NCBI GenBank assembly: GCA_020796225.1
Contig: CM036755.1
Location: 66,160,049-66,224,048 of the forward strand
Source of the DNA: Arion vulgaris
Taxonomy: Eukaryota; Mollusca; Gastropoda; Stylommatophora; Arionidae
DNA length: 64,000 nucleotides
Direction: 5' to 3'
The position numbers and the translations under genes are program-made. The notes below the pieces were generated by a model. It did no database searches and was not told the origin of the DNA. It saw nothing but the letters and a program-made list of their open reading frames with translations. Positions within the stretch are counted from its first letter, which is position 1. Every line of letters begins with the position of its first letter. This document shows positions 31,306 to 40,580 of this stretch, piece after piece.

Positions 31306-31553
31306 GTAGTGGCGTCTGTGGCTTGGGGGTTAGTGACTCGGTCTATTAACCCCGACGTTCTGAGTTCGAATCCGATGCGGACAGTTTGGTGGCAAATTGT
31401 TTCGCGTAGATTTTACAAAAGGACGATGGCACCGCCCTTTCAGAAAGCAATGGCAAACTACTGAACGTAATAATGCCTAGAAAAATCACAACAGCGTTTA
31501 AAAGCTGGGGTTGATGCAAAGTCCTGTAAAGGATACGCAATTAACTTAACTTT
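31306..31553 (+). mobile_element. SINE-A, complete, with TSD
   Basis: Head GGCGTCTGTGGCTTGGGGGT, B box GAGTTCGAATCCGATG, core TCAGAAAGCAATGGCAAACT, 3' end ACGCAATTAACTTAAC. A perfect 11-bp TSD TAGATGTAATA (31295-31305 and 31554-31564). The reference copy for the family here. Confidence 0.9.
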
Positions 31554-31739
31554 AGATGTAATATAGTTAGGGAAGACACAGGAATACTTGGAGACGAATA
31601 CTTGGAGCCGGAATGCAAGAAAATGTGGAGAGAGTAGAGATATCTGGAAAAGATGGCATTGGATAGAAGACCTTGGAAGACATTGGCTGTAGACTGATAC
31701 CTCTGTAGGGGTGAAAGGTGAATAAGAAGATATAGATAC

Positions 31740-32400
31740 AGAATACCTGTTGAAACAGCCCTAATCTACATACACAGATTGTCAAACAAAGTACTATAGT
31801 TTTACAAAATACATAAACAGTGACGATAAACAGCAACGTTTCGACCAACAAGGCCTTTATCAAGCAAACGAACAAACAGGAGTGACAAATTAAAATGAAA
31901 CACAAATGGACGAACAAATACCAACGTATCTAAGGAAAATCTGGAATAAAAACGAATAACGAAATAAATGTAACACAAAAACACACATAAACACTAGAAA
32001 TATAAAAGAAACAATGAAACATCTAGTAAATATATAACTTGAATACATGCAACATATACCCATATAGATTATAAAGCATGGGAAGAGAAAGTACTAAGAA
32101 GCATAAGAATGTAATACATGCAACATATACCCATAGAGATTACAAAGCATGGGAAGAGAAAGTACTAAGAAGCATAAGAATGTAATACGTTGAGCCCGCG
32201 TGGTCGCAAGGTACCATACAAAGAAATCAACCGATTCTCCAGAGCAAATCGACTACGATCATCAGAGGAACATGATCGGATGGCTGTGACCTGGACATCG
32301 CAAGCTCCTGAATGGCCAGTATCATTGAAATGGGTAGCTACAGGGTCACAGAGCATTGGCGTATATCGCGCAAGTGTTGGGCGAATCGGTCACTGAGTCT
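31740..32400 (-). mobile_element. PLE 3' end: GIY-YIG remnant plus pLTR
   Basis: Minus strand, with one frameshift: SDRFAQHLRDIRQ, then CDPVATHFNDTGHSGACDVQ, then SSDDRSRFALENRLISLYGT and LRPRGLNVLHSYAS with a stop. This matches the C-terminal half of the GIY-YIG nuclease domain found in Penelope-like elements, including the Glu of the FALENRLI helix. The GIY-YIG motif itself is missing. Downstream are a 71-bp direct duplication (about 32040-32185) and a pLTR-like stretch (31740-31900). Confidence 0.75.
32040..32185. repeat. 71-bp direct duplication
   Basis: Two near-identical units, each with AATACATGCAACATATACCC and AAAGCATGGGAAGAGAAAGT, in the 3' part of the PLE remnant just after its stop codon. 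Confidence 0.85.
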
Positions 32401-32640
32401 CCTGCCGGTCGAAACGTTGCTGTTTATCGTCACTGTTTATGTATTTTGTAAAACTATAGTACTTTGTTTGTACGTGTTTCACTATTTACCAAGTTTTACT
32501 GCAGTCTTCCCCTATTTCGATACACAGATTGTCAATGATTTAGTTAATATCGATGAAGACTGCAGTAAAACTATGTAGCAATGACGAAACACGTAATAAC
32601 AAAGTACTGTAGTTTTACAGAATACAAAAACAATAACAAT
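32400..32640. mobile_element. Palindromic PLE terminal sequences
   Basis: The plus-strand pLTR (CGGTCGAAACGTTGCTGTTT to GTTTTACTGCAGTCTTC) is followed after about 45 bases by its inverted copy (GAAGACTGCAGTAAAACTAT to AGTACTGTAGTTTTACA). The arms are about 32447-32509 and 32554-32618, imperfect. A comparable palindrome is at 37493-37632. Confidence 0.7.
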
Positions 32641-32644
32641 ACAT

Positions 32645-32785
32645 CATGTTCCTCTGATGATCGTTGTCTATTTGCTCTGGAGAATCGCTTTATTTCTTTA
32701 TATGGTGCATTGCGACCTCCTGGACTCAACGCTCTACATTCCTATGCGTCTTAGTACTTTCTCTTCTCATGCTCTATATTTTATA
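32645..32785 (+). mobile_element. PLE GIY-YIG remnant, opposite orientation
   Basis: Plus strand reads SCSSDDRCLFALENRFISLY then GALRPPGLNALHSYAS and a stop, the same 3' coding end as the minus-strand copy at 32165-32356. The two remnants point away from each other, with the palindromic terminal piece between. Confidence 0.7.
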
Positions 32786-32934
32786 TGTGTAGATGTTAAA
32801 TGTATATGAGTCATATATTTACTAGATTTTTGTTGTTTTTTTCTTTTTCCACTTCTAGTTTTTCTGTACTTATTTCGTTATTTGTTTTTAGTCACATAGT
32901 TTCATTCATTTTTATCCGTTGTAATATCTTTGTC

Positions 32935-33085
32935 AAAATCTGTATGTGGTGTTCTGTGACATTCGTAACTTTGTTGTATCGTTTGCTTGATAGAGGCCTG
33001 CTCGAAACGTTGCTGTGTATGGTCATTCTTTTTGTATTTTGTAAAAATACAGTACTTTGTTATTACGTGTTTCGCCAATGATTTA
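32935..33085 (+). mobile_element. PLE terminal fragment
   Basis: GTATCGTTTGCTTGATAGAG, CTCGAAACGTTGCTGTGTAT, AAATACAGTACTTTGTTATT and ACGTGTTTCGCC, in the family order. It interrupts or borders the reverse-transcriptase fragment that follows. Confidence 0.65.
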
Positions 33086-33215
33086 GTTACACGTATCCTG
33101 ACCTTTTGCTCTATTATTATGTGCAAAGTGACTATCTGGTCAGCGCAGTATCTATTTGGTCGGAAGCCTGCTTGTTCATCTGTTAGTTTTACGTGGATGT
33201 CATCTCTCAATGTCT
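33086..33215 (-). mobile_element. LINE reverse-transcriptase core fragment
   Basis: Minus strand reads MRDDIHVKLTDEQAGFRPNR followed by YCADQIVTLHIIIEQK. DEQAGFR...C.DQI..L..IIEQ is the conserved block 2-3 region of the LINE reverse transcriptase. It is the only polymerase-core piece I find in 64 kb; the catalytic YADD region is absent. Upstream residues are too decayed to read. Confidence 0.75.
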
Positions 33216-33279
33216 AGGATGTTCATGCTTTGTATTTCTATATAGCTTTCACATATCTTAGTGTCCACTTTTTGGGTCA

Positions 33280-33695
33280 GAAACATGGACAACCACTAAA
33301 ATAATAACGCATAAATTGCAAACATTTATCAACTGATGTCTCTGCAGAATAGATGTACTGAGATGGTATGATAGGGTCACAAATTTGGAGCTTATGGAGA
33401 GAATAAGACAGGTTCCAGTGAACCAAGAGGTTAAAAAAACCCGCTGTAGCCGCATACGACACACTTTGCGAAAACTTGAGGGGAATATAACAAGACGGGT
33501 CCTTTCCTAGACTTCCGCAGGGACAGCGCAAGAAGGGGAGGCAGAGAAATACATGGAGACGGGATTTGGAGGCAGAGATCAAGAATATAAAGAAGAGATG
33601 GAGGGAGCTGCAGGAGATAGCTAGAAATAGGAAGACTTGGCATGTTGGTTGGGGGCATATGCGCCAATCCAGGCTAAAAAGGCAGAGAGAGAGAG
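33280..33695 (+). mobile_element. LINE tail L-D
   Basis: Plus strand, with frameshifts: ETWTTTKIITHKLQTFIN, LRWYDRVTNLELMERIRQVP, RIRHTLRKLEGNITRRVLS, and finally MEAEIKNIKKRWRELQEIAR and NRKTWHVGWG. The colinear motifs identify a LINE ORF2 C-terminus. Related copies are at 35720 and 48285. It ends near a GAGA microsatellite (33690-33720). Confidence 0.8.
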
Positions 33696-33724
33696 AAAGA
33701 GGAGAGAGAGAGCGAGAGAGAAAG

Positions 33725-34375
33725 TATTCTTGTTATCTGATTAACCATAAAGCCAACAAAGTAAAATAGGGCGTCATTAATTTATGACACGGGCACCATG
33801 GCCCTCGCGGGCATCGCGTTGAACAGCGCTGCTGTAATGAAATGAGGCGTGTGACACAGAAACACTGACGAATGTAGGACACAGAACAAATTTAGCGCTT
33901 AGCAATATTGATAATGTTAATAGAAATAATAATAATAATACCTAGCTTGAATTTTGCTACATCAATAACTCAAACAGTACCGCCAGCATACATTGTCTTT
34001 ATTAAAAAAGTCAATACTCCAGGAAGTGTCTCCTCCAGAGACGTCTCCAGAATACTAAACGGCTTCCTGCGGTCCGCAATACCATCAACCGTCTCCCCGC
34101 CTCTACCTCAATTATACACTCTGAAGTCGTTTTTAGAGCTAGGGTGGGATTTATAGAATACTATAAGCTTTTTATACGCGGATTAGGGAGAAATGTACTC
34201 AGCCTGGTCTAGACTGTAAGTCAACAATGAAGACTTAGTAAGAGTGAGACGTGGGCTGGTCACTGTTACAAGGGAGGATAGATTAGCAATGAGAAGAAGC
34301 TTCGTTAGGATTAAGTACATCTGTTTAGACAAGGAGATCCAAGGGGATATTTAAAGCCCTAGTAATGACTTTGAC
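33725..34375. other. No gene recognised
   Basis: AT-rich; AAT repeats at 33925. The 82-codon frame at 33908-34156 has no motif. No repeat copy noted in the window. Confidence 0.4.
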
Positions 34376-34376
34376 T

Positions 34377-34488
34377 AGGAGTGATGAAAGTATTTTGTAG
34401 GAGTGATGAAAGTATTTTGTAGGAGTGATGAAAGTATTTTGTAGGAGTGATGAACGTATTTTGTAGGAGTGATGAAAGTATTTTGGTA
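34377..34488. repeat. 22-bp minisatellite
   Basis: Five units of TAGGAGTGATGAAAGTATTT TG, one with GAACG in place of GAAAG. Confidence 0.9.
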
Positions 34489-34541
34489 TTGTTAGGTACT
34501 CAGATTTTTGTCACTGTTTTAGTGCATCTTTGTTGTGGTAT

Positions 34542-34761
34542 CTTCTTCTTTTTCGAACGCTTCATCTCGACCACTTGTTAACCACTCTTTGTGATTTGTC
34601 TGTGATCCGAGCCTAAGTGAGATTGTACGTTGTGCCAATTATGCACCTACAAGTAGGCCAGAACATCCGATTTCTGCGTCGCTTTTTATTTACTAGGGTA
34701 GCTTCCCATGTGGGACTTGTAGGTCGCAGTGTTACTATTCTTTGCTCCCCTTGCGCGCGAC
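34542..34761 (-). mobile_element. E2 with internal deletion, with TSD
   Basis: Tail side CTTCTTCTTTTTCGAACGCT, ACAAGTAGGCCAGAACATCC, TTATTTACTAGGGTAGC; then the box region is deleted (CATGTGGGACTTGTAGG) before the head complement. An 11-bp TSD TGTTGTGGKAT with one mismatch (34531-34541 and 34762-34772). Confidence 0.8.
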
Positions 34762-34800
34762 TGTTGTGGGATGAAGGATGTACTAAAATATAAACATACA

Positions 34801-34957
34801 CAGTGGCGGCTCGTGATCATTTTTGTTGGTGGGGCCAGACACATATCTTCGAAAAAATCATGGTTTTGGGTTAGGTTATATTTCAATATATAAAATAATA
34901 TATACATATTAAACATTATTTTTTGGGGGCCTGGCCCCTAATAACGAGCCGTCACTG
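34801..34957. mobile_element. Short hAT-type MITE (CAGTGGCG family)
   Basis: 157 bp. Left end CAGTGGCGGCTCGTGAT, right end the complement of CAGTGACGGCTCGTTAT. The flanks AACATACA (34793-34800) and AACATGCA (34958-34965) match at 7 of 8. In inverse orientation relative to the sister copy at 24685. Confidence 0.8.
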
Positions 34958-35164
34958 AACATGCATATAGGAGGAGGGGAACTGAAACGAATTGACTTCT
35001 ATGAACTCAGTATTTTTTTTTTTTTTTTTCGTCCGCTTTCAACTCAGACGAAGTTTCATCTCTGAAACTGATTTTTTCGTGAAAATCCGTTTTTCAATTT
35101 CTTACAATGGCAGCAGCGTGCACATTGTAAATTACTTTACACGGGCAGCCGTGTGCGCAATGTA

Positions 35165-35350
35165 CTCGTAATTAGTATTCCCTCGCCATACAGGCAGATT
35201 TTCTCCGACTTCAGAGGTACTCATGTTATCGTCCTGAGTAAGACCAGGGGACTCGAACAAATGCCGGACAGTAGATTCGAACCCGAGCTATGAGGCGTCT
35301 CACAGCTAGCAGGCCGAGCTACTATCAACTACTCTAGGCAGTCCCCTATG
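35165..35350 (-). mobile_element. SINE-G
   Basis: Tail side CCCTCGCCATACAGGCAGAT and TTCTCCGACTTCAGAGGTAC; the B-box side is TAGATTCGAACCCGAGC and the head complement CAGGCCGAGCTACTATCAAC. The copies at 20045 (tail only) and 55195 (opposite strand) confirm the family. Confidence 0.6.
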
Positions 35351-35404
35351 AACTCAGTAAAACTCGATCCTATAGACTCTCTCTTTTATTGAGCTGAGTA
35401 TAAG

Positions 35405-35612
35405 ATTTAAGGGTTTACAGCCGAAGTATTGACTTCATTGCACTAGATTTTTATCACATGGCTTGGTCCCTCGCCACAGAAATGACACACCACATGCCGA
35501 GATTATTGCACGAAGACCGAACTCCGTAGCTCCGGCAACAATCCTATTAGTCTCTGAAAAAAATGCAGTCGTGAACAGAACGTCGCTGTCCGGATTCGAA
35601 CCCACGAGCGAG
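35405..35612 (-). mobile_element. SINE-C
   Basis: Left end AGGGTTTACAGCCGAAGTAT, core complement GAACTCCGTAGCTCCGGCAA, then AAAAAAATGCAGTCGTGAAC, and B-box side CCGGATTCGAACCCACGAG. The head beyond the B box is replaced by a GA/CA microsatellite. The 60-140 codon frames here are spurious. Confidence 0.75.
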
Positions 35613-35719
35613 AGAGATAGAGACACACACATACAAACACACACACAACTGTTATGCATGGGGCTATTATTCCAGCCAGTTTGCAGGCACATATATAAGA
35701 AAATGCTGAAATAAAGAAA

Positions 35720-36053
35720 CAGTAAACTGAGATGGTAGGACAGAGTTGCAAACGTAGACATGTATATAAGAACGGGACAGGAACCCATGATGACCCATGT
35801 TAAGAGAAGAAAATGGTGATGGTTTTGGAATACCCTACGGAAGACACAGTCAAATGTCACTAGACAAGCATTTTAGTGAAACCCGCAAGGAAAATGGAAA
35901 AGAGGACGTTCTAAACAGACATGGACGAAGTCTTATTGAGGAATTGAAGGGTGCTCAACTATCCTGGGAGACCATAAAGAAAACATCCAGAAACCGGGAA
36001 ACGTGGCGAACAACTGTTGGGGAACAATGCTCCACGAGGAGCGGAGATAAATA
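35720..36053 (+). mobile_element. LINE tail L-D
   Basis: Motifs LRWYDRVANVDMYIRTGQEP, then a decayed TLRKTQSNVTRQAF, then HGRSLIEELKGAQLSWETIK and KTSRNRETWRTTVGEQCST with a stop. The last 85 codons are open. Confidence 0.75.
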
Positions 36054-36880
36054 AGTAAGTAAACTTGACTGGTTTATAATGTAATGCATACAGGGAGCGA
36101 GAGACACACACAGACAGAGAGAGAGAGAGAGAGAGATACATACATCTCTCATGCATGTAGCTATTACTCCCATCAGTTTAAAAAAAAAGGAATTTGTTTC
36201 ACATATACGAGATGAGTATCCATCCACCTTTTCCTTCCCCGAGTTCTTTACCTTACCAACCTCTCATCTTTGCCCTCAATTTAACTATTTCTTATCTGTC
36301 ATTACAAAAAAAAAACTCACCCGATGTTTCCTTCCATTTTTCTTTCCACTTTCTATCTCTCTCATTATATCCGCTTTACTCCCCTCCTCCAATCTGTCAG
36401 CCACCTCGCCTTACAAACAAACAAAATTACATCTTTCTTGTCCGCTTTCTTTTCCTTCTCTATTGAGGACCACTTTATCCCGACGCTAGAGGGCTATGGA
36501 ATAGCGCGATCGAAGGGCCGCTGTGATGATGATTGGCAGAAAGGGCAAGAGAGAACGTGCCCCTAACACTTCTTGAATCGATAGGTTGAAAATAGAGGCT
36601 ACTTTCTTCTTATGACGCCATCAGGAGACCAGCTTGTAATTTCAGTTTTATAACTCTGCGAATATGTGCAAGTTGTCGCTGCTGCCCAGAAGTAATTTGG
36701 GAAGGAAAGAAGAGCTGGAAACTGATGATCAATAGAAGAGAATATTGGGGAAGTGGCAGTGTGGAGAGTGTGAAGATGATGAAGTGAACGATGATTGCTT
36801 CATTTTTATTGATGTACCCTGATAAAGATGTTTTTGTTGATACGTTTGCTTTCCCTGATGGGTTAGAATGCAGTGAACGC
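36054..36880. other. No gene recognised
   Basis: A GA repeat at 36112-36135, then C/T-rich DNA (36225-36470) in which three overlapping Ser/Phe/Leu-rich frames are open purely through composition. No motif, no repeat copy. Confidence 0.45.
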
Positions 36881-37083
36881 GGTATCAGAGGCGAAACACA
36901 GAGTGCTGCGGTAGGTAGGATTGTTCGAGTGCTGGATTCTCAAGTCCCTTTCTTGCGTCTAGTAAAGCTGAAGTAAGAGTTCAGTAAACTCTGCATCAGA
37001 GGCGAAACACAGAGTGATGAGGTAGGTAGGATTAGTCGAGTGCACGATCGAAAGTCACTTTCTTGCGTCTAATGAAACTGCCC
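36881..37083. repeat. ~112-bp direct duplication
   Basis: Two units, each with ATCAGAGGCGAAACACAGAG, GTAGGTAGGATT and CTTTCTTGCGTCTA (36884-36970 and 36993-37080), about 85% alike. The 61-codon frame ending at 36976 lies partly in the first. Confidence 0.8.
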
Positions 37084-37384
37084 TCTTTGAATTCTTGTGT
37101 TAAGTTTTAGTCCAACGCTTCTGCTTCCTTTGAGTATAAAATACAGAATGGAAACTCCAGATTAAGAAACTCCGACAAAGTGATACACTTCCCCAAATTG
37201 TTGAGAATGTTTCTAATCCGGAACGACCTCACCATGTCAGAAATGTTTGCAGAGCATGAACATGGTCTTCGGCGTAGATCATACACACGCTGCATTGAGC
37301 ACAGGAAAAATGACCAATAAAGAATGCTAGACATTCAATGCAAAAAAAGACCGAACATATAAGAGATGCTACCGTCTTGCTTCA
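37084..37384. other. No gene recognised
   Basis: A 75-codon minus-strand frame (37107-37334) shows no motif. Confidence 0.4.
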
Positions 37385-37492
37385 AGTAATCAGTCACCTT
37401 CAGGATGCGTCTTCTCCGTGGTTTTTGTGTTATTTTTTTTACGTGATGCCTCCTTCCATAATGATCTTTTGTTCTGTTTTTTTTGTTATGTT

Positions 37493-37665
37493 GCAATGGC
37501 GAAACACGTAACAACAAAGTACTGTAATCTTACGAAGTACAATAACAGTACTTTGTTTGTATTTTAAAACTACAGTACTTTGTTTTTATTTGTAAAACTA
37601 CAGTACTTTGTGTCTACGTGTTTCGCCATTGCTACATAGTTTTACTGCAGTCTGCCCTTATATCG
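37493..37665. mobile_element. Palindromic PLE terminal piece
   Basis: Arms 37493-37532 (GCAATGGCGAAACACGTAAC, AACAAAGTACTGTA) and 37591-37632 (its inverse, through GTACTTTGTGTCTACGTGTT, TCGCCATTGC), about 34 of 41 positions matching, with a further ACAGTACTTTGTTT copy in the loop. Confidence 0.7.
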
Positions 37666-37873
37666 ATAATACTATTTGATTTAATTATGAAGGATGTTAA
37701 ATCCTCTTCAAGCTTAGGTACGTTTCTTTTAACCGAAAGACGAACCTTGTTTTGGTTATATCAGAGCTTGTAGGCCAACAAACATGAAAAATAAGAATGA
37801 ACTCATTTCGAAGAATACAGATAATGATCTTTTCTAACTCTTCATATCTTTTTATATGTCCAAAATACTACAC

Positions 37874-38172
37874 CAGTGGTTCTCAAAAGGTGTGCCCAGG
37901 TACAGTCCTATGTGCTCCCAAGAAAATCCCAGACCAGGGATCGGCAACGCTCTGCTAGCGGGCATCAGAGTAAAAAATCGCCAACACACATTCATCCCAT
38001 GCTCCTCATAGGCATCAATTAAATGATGAACAAATGTACGTAGCATTTGCCAATTATTTGTGTATTTCTTAGAGTTTTGCATCTTATTTATGAAGTTATT
38101 GTGTATGGTGCTCTTACATTATTTTGTAGGACTTAAGTATGCAACGACTTCAACAAAGTTTGAGAACCACTA
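37874..38172. mobile_element. hAT-type MITE in L-B
   Basis: Left end CAGTGGTTCTCAAAAGG, right end the complement of TAGTGGTTCTCAAACTT. The flanks TACTACAC (37866-37873) and TACTAAGC (38173-38180) agree at 6 of 8, so the TSD is worn. Inside, CCAGGGATCGGCAACGCTCT (37934-37953) resembles the CAGGGTCGGCAAC terminus of the other hAT family at 50607, perhaps a nested scrap. Confidence 0.7.
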
Positions 38173-38320
38173 TACTAAGCTGTTTTTATTTCCAGTATTA
38201 GTCAGTTTTCTTTCATTTTGTGTTTCGTCTGGAAAGACCAATTTGTTTTCTTCTCTATCCAAGGAAGACTCGTCTGTAACACTTATATCCACAAGCACAT
38301 ATTTACTTTCTCACCGCCTT

Positions 38321-38588
38321 GTTAGTCGGTGGCACATACTTTAGTTTTTTATCACAATTGTTTCTAGTTTGCCATCATCCTCTTAGATTTTTAGAAACCA
38401 GACTATGTATTGTGTTTGGGGGATCAGACTTCGCTTGGTTTGTATGTAGAAAACGTGACCACGCTAGCAACATAGCTCCATACAGCTCAGTCGAGAAATC
38501 GGAAATTCCCTGTTTGTTTATTTGTCAGGTGGTGGATTAAGCCTCTATGTGGCTGAGACATGCTAATTTTAACCTAAGGCGGATATAT
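38321..38588. other. No gene recognised
   Basis: Nothing identified. Confidence 0.4.
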
Positions 38589-38589
38589 T

Positions 38590-38870
38590 TTTTCTTCTTC
38601 ACCTTTCAATTCCCAACAGAGCACAGGTCTTCAACAAACTTCTTCCATCTCTTCCTCTCTCTTGCCATCCCTTCCAGTTCTTTCCATGTTTTCAACTATA
38701 CTTTTAACATCAGTCTCCGGGATATCTTCTTCAGGTTTGTCTTAGCCTTCCCTACTCCTCTTTCCCTGCGGGTTCCAAAAAGGGGCCCTGTCTTACTATG
38801 CTTCCAATCGTTCTTCTCAATGTGTGTCTTGTGGGTTATATTAAAACGTATAGGCCTTTTTGCTTGGTGA
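38590..38870 (-). mobile_element. LINE tail L-J
   Basis: Minus strand: RERGVGKAKTNLKKISRRLM, then, after a stop, KTWKELEGMARERKRWKKFV and EDLCSVGN. 'W.EL...A..R..W..FV..LC' is the usual ORF2 C-terminus. Related in layout to L-D but clearly different in sequence. Confidence 0.7.
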
Positions 38871-38954
38871 AGCCCTGGGACTAGTTCTAATGAAAGAAGG
38901 AAAGGGACTATTTGTTGAGTATTATCTTCTGGTATGTGAAACCCTATTTTTTTT

Positions 38955-39185
38955 AGTGATCGTCTGTAGCTCAATCGGTAGTGAGCTCGATCATGAACCC
39001 AAGCGTACCTGGTTCAACACCCGACGGGGGCAAGTTTGAAAGCAAATTCGTTTCCGTGGGATTTTACGAAAGGTAAAATTAGACCTCACCGTTCAGAAAG
39101 CAATGACAAAATACTGAACGTATAAGTGGTGCCTATAAAATCAACGACTCTTTACTGTGGTTGATGGCTACGTCTGGGTCCGATT
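38955..39185 (+). mobile_element. SINE-B
   Basis: Head GATCGTCTGTAGCTCAATCG with A-box-like TAGCTCAATCGGTAG and B-box-like GGTTCAACACCCG, then the core TTCAGAAAGCAATGACAAAA and TATAAGTGGTGCCTATAAAA, and the 3' part TGTGGTTGATGGCTACGTC. The clearest plus-strand copy. It abuts SINE-H. Confidence 0.85.
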
Positions 39186-39189
39186 CATT

Positions 39190-39440
39190 TCAATTTTAAA
39201 TTGGGTATATAGGGTAATAGGTGTTAGGTCCTTATTTGTCATTGAGCGCCTACACTCGATGGGTTTATTGGTCAACATCATGCCGGCTCCTTACTTACAG
39301 TACTTTTCCTGGTACTCAATTGAACTGGGTCGATTGAGTGCCGTTACGCGTCGGAATAAATTGCACGCCAACTGTGGAATTGAAACTGGACCACTAGCAT
39401 AAGAAGCGATTTCACTAACAACTACGCTACTGCAGCTCCC
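39190..39440 (-). mobile_element. SINE-H
   Basis: Minus strand: tRNA-like head GCAGTAGCGTAGTTGTTAGT (A box) and CAGTTTCAATTCCACAG (B box) at the right, body with CAATCGACCCAGTTCAATTG, tail at left. A tail fragment recurs at 7985. Head-to-tail contact with SINE-B suggests sequential insertion. Confidence 0.6.
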
Positions 39441-39539
39441 ATGTGTGTATAGTTCTGATGACTTTTTGTGCTGATCTAGATGTAGTCCTGAAAAGTACTG
39501 TTTGCGTTACAATATTTTATCCGTTTAACCTGGCCAGTG

Positions 39540-39628
39540 TTACTTGTATAATGGATGGGTTTGATTCAGAGACCATGCGAATACGAAGCAAGCACTCTAA
39601 CCACTACGCTATCCCGGCTTTCAATTTT
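39540..39628 (-). mobile_element. tRNA-like SINE head fragment
   Basis: Minus strand AAAGCCGGGATAGCGTAGTG then GTTAGAGTGCTTGCTTCG: a good A-box region. A B-box (GAATCAAACCC) is only weakly formed. Resembles the SINE-H head; the body is missing. Confidence 0.45.
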
Positions 39629-39644
39629 GATAAATAGAGTTATG

Positions 39645-39755
39645 GAACCACCATCATTGCCTTTCGGTATGTTACTATATGTGCTCCGATATCTTTCTTG
39701 AACAGGAAGATCTCAGCGGCAGTGCACGAACTCCGTAGCACCGGCGGGGACCCCA
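39645..39755 (-). mobile_element. SINE-D 3' part
   Basis: CACCATCATTGCCTTTCGGT, GCTCCGATATCTTTCTTGAA, core GTGCACGAACTCCGTAGCAC, ending at CGGGGACCCC. 5'-truncated. Confidence 0.65.
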
Positions 39756-39849
39756 ACAAATAGAGTTTATAATTTAACATTCCATTTCTCTTCTCTATTG
39801 TTTTCTTTTCCTCAGAAGAAAGAAGGTTTCTGTTGAGAATTTCCCTTTT

Positions 39850-40327
39850 TTCATCTTTCGTTTCTCCAATTCTGTTTTGCCTCACAGAGTCAGGATAAGA
39901 AGAGATGTCTAGAACAAGCCCTTGTGTGCGCTACATAAATTATGTCTCTCGTCGCCTCTGTTATCTCCAGGTCCACTTTTTACGTGGCCAGCCTTTTTGC
40001 TTTGTTTCCATTGTATCGGAGCAGCATTGCTCTTTGAGGTGCGCTGTCTGTTGGTAATCTGCTCATATGGCCGAACCATTTAATTTGTTGTTTCTTGATG
40101 ATGTTCAGTACTTTATCTGCGTTCGCCCGCTGTAAATGCATTCGTTAACCATGGGCCTGGTACGGCGCTTCTGACTGAGTGTTGCGTGAAGGCCTGCTCA
40201 TACTATTTGACTGGTGTCCCTTGCCATGCAAGCGTGCCGTCGCCAACTTCATAGGTAAAGTTTAGTACTTATGTTGTACCCACTCTTTTCCTGATGTCTT
40301 CATTTCTCAACCGGTCTCTTCTTGTTA
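39850..40327 (-). mobile_element. LINE tail L-F
   Basis: Minus strand, around 39990-40150: NADKVLNIIKKQQIKWFGHM then SRLPTDSAPQRAMLLRYNGN and KAKRLAT. The 'QIKWFGHM.RL' motif is the LINE C-terminal signature. Copies at 10365 and 59345. SINE-A is inserted at its 5' side. Confidence 0.75.
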
Positions 40328-40568
40328 AAAGTAAATTGCATATCCTTTACAGGACTTTGCTAATCAACCCAGCTCTTTAACACTGTTTGTAATTTTTTAG
40401 GCATTATCACGTTCAGTAGTTTGCCTTTGTTTCTGAACGGGTGGTGCCATCGTACTTTTGTGAAAATCCACGCGAAACATTTGCAACCAAACTGTCCGCA
40501 GCGTGATTCGAACTCAGAACATCGGGGTTAATAGACCGAGTCTCAATCCCTAAGCCAAAGCCGCCACC
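40328..40568 (-). mobile_element. SINE-A, complete, with TSD
   Basis: 3' end at left (AAGTAAATTGCATATCCTTT), core complement TTCAGTAGTTTGCCTTTGTT, B-box side GATTCGAACTCAGAACATCG, head complement AATCCCTAAGCCAAAGCCGC. A perfect 12-bp TSD CTCTTCTTGTTA (40316-40327 and 40569-40580). Confidence 0.9.
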
Positions 40569-40580
40569 CTCTTCTTGTTA

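Larger units (their letters stand above)
37385..38320 (-). mobile_element. L-B LINE remnant broken by PLE and hAT pieces
   Basis: 37385-37480 (TCTTCTCCGTGGTTTTTG, GCCTCCTTCCATAATGATCT) and 37815-37873 plus 38173-38320 (TCTTTTTATATGTCCAAAAT; AAGACTCGTCTGTAACACTT) are parts of L-B as at 4280-4510. They are separated by a palindromic PLE terminal piece and by the hAT MITE at 37874. The coding content is fully decayed. Confidence 0.6.

Noticed and set aside
31306..31400. Genuine tRNA genes at the many A/B-box-like sequences (SINE-A, B, C, D, F, G, H, I heads)
   Set aside because: The boxes continue into family-specific SINE bodies, several have TSDs at the SINE ends, and acceptor stems do not close.
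32902..33210. A 102-codon protein on the minus strand
   Set aside because: The first ~42 residues are a LINE reverse-transcriptase fragment; the rest is the reverse of a PLE terminal piece. A chance fusion.
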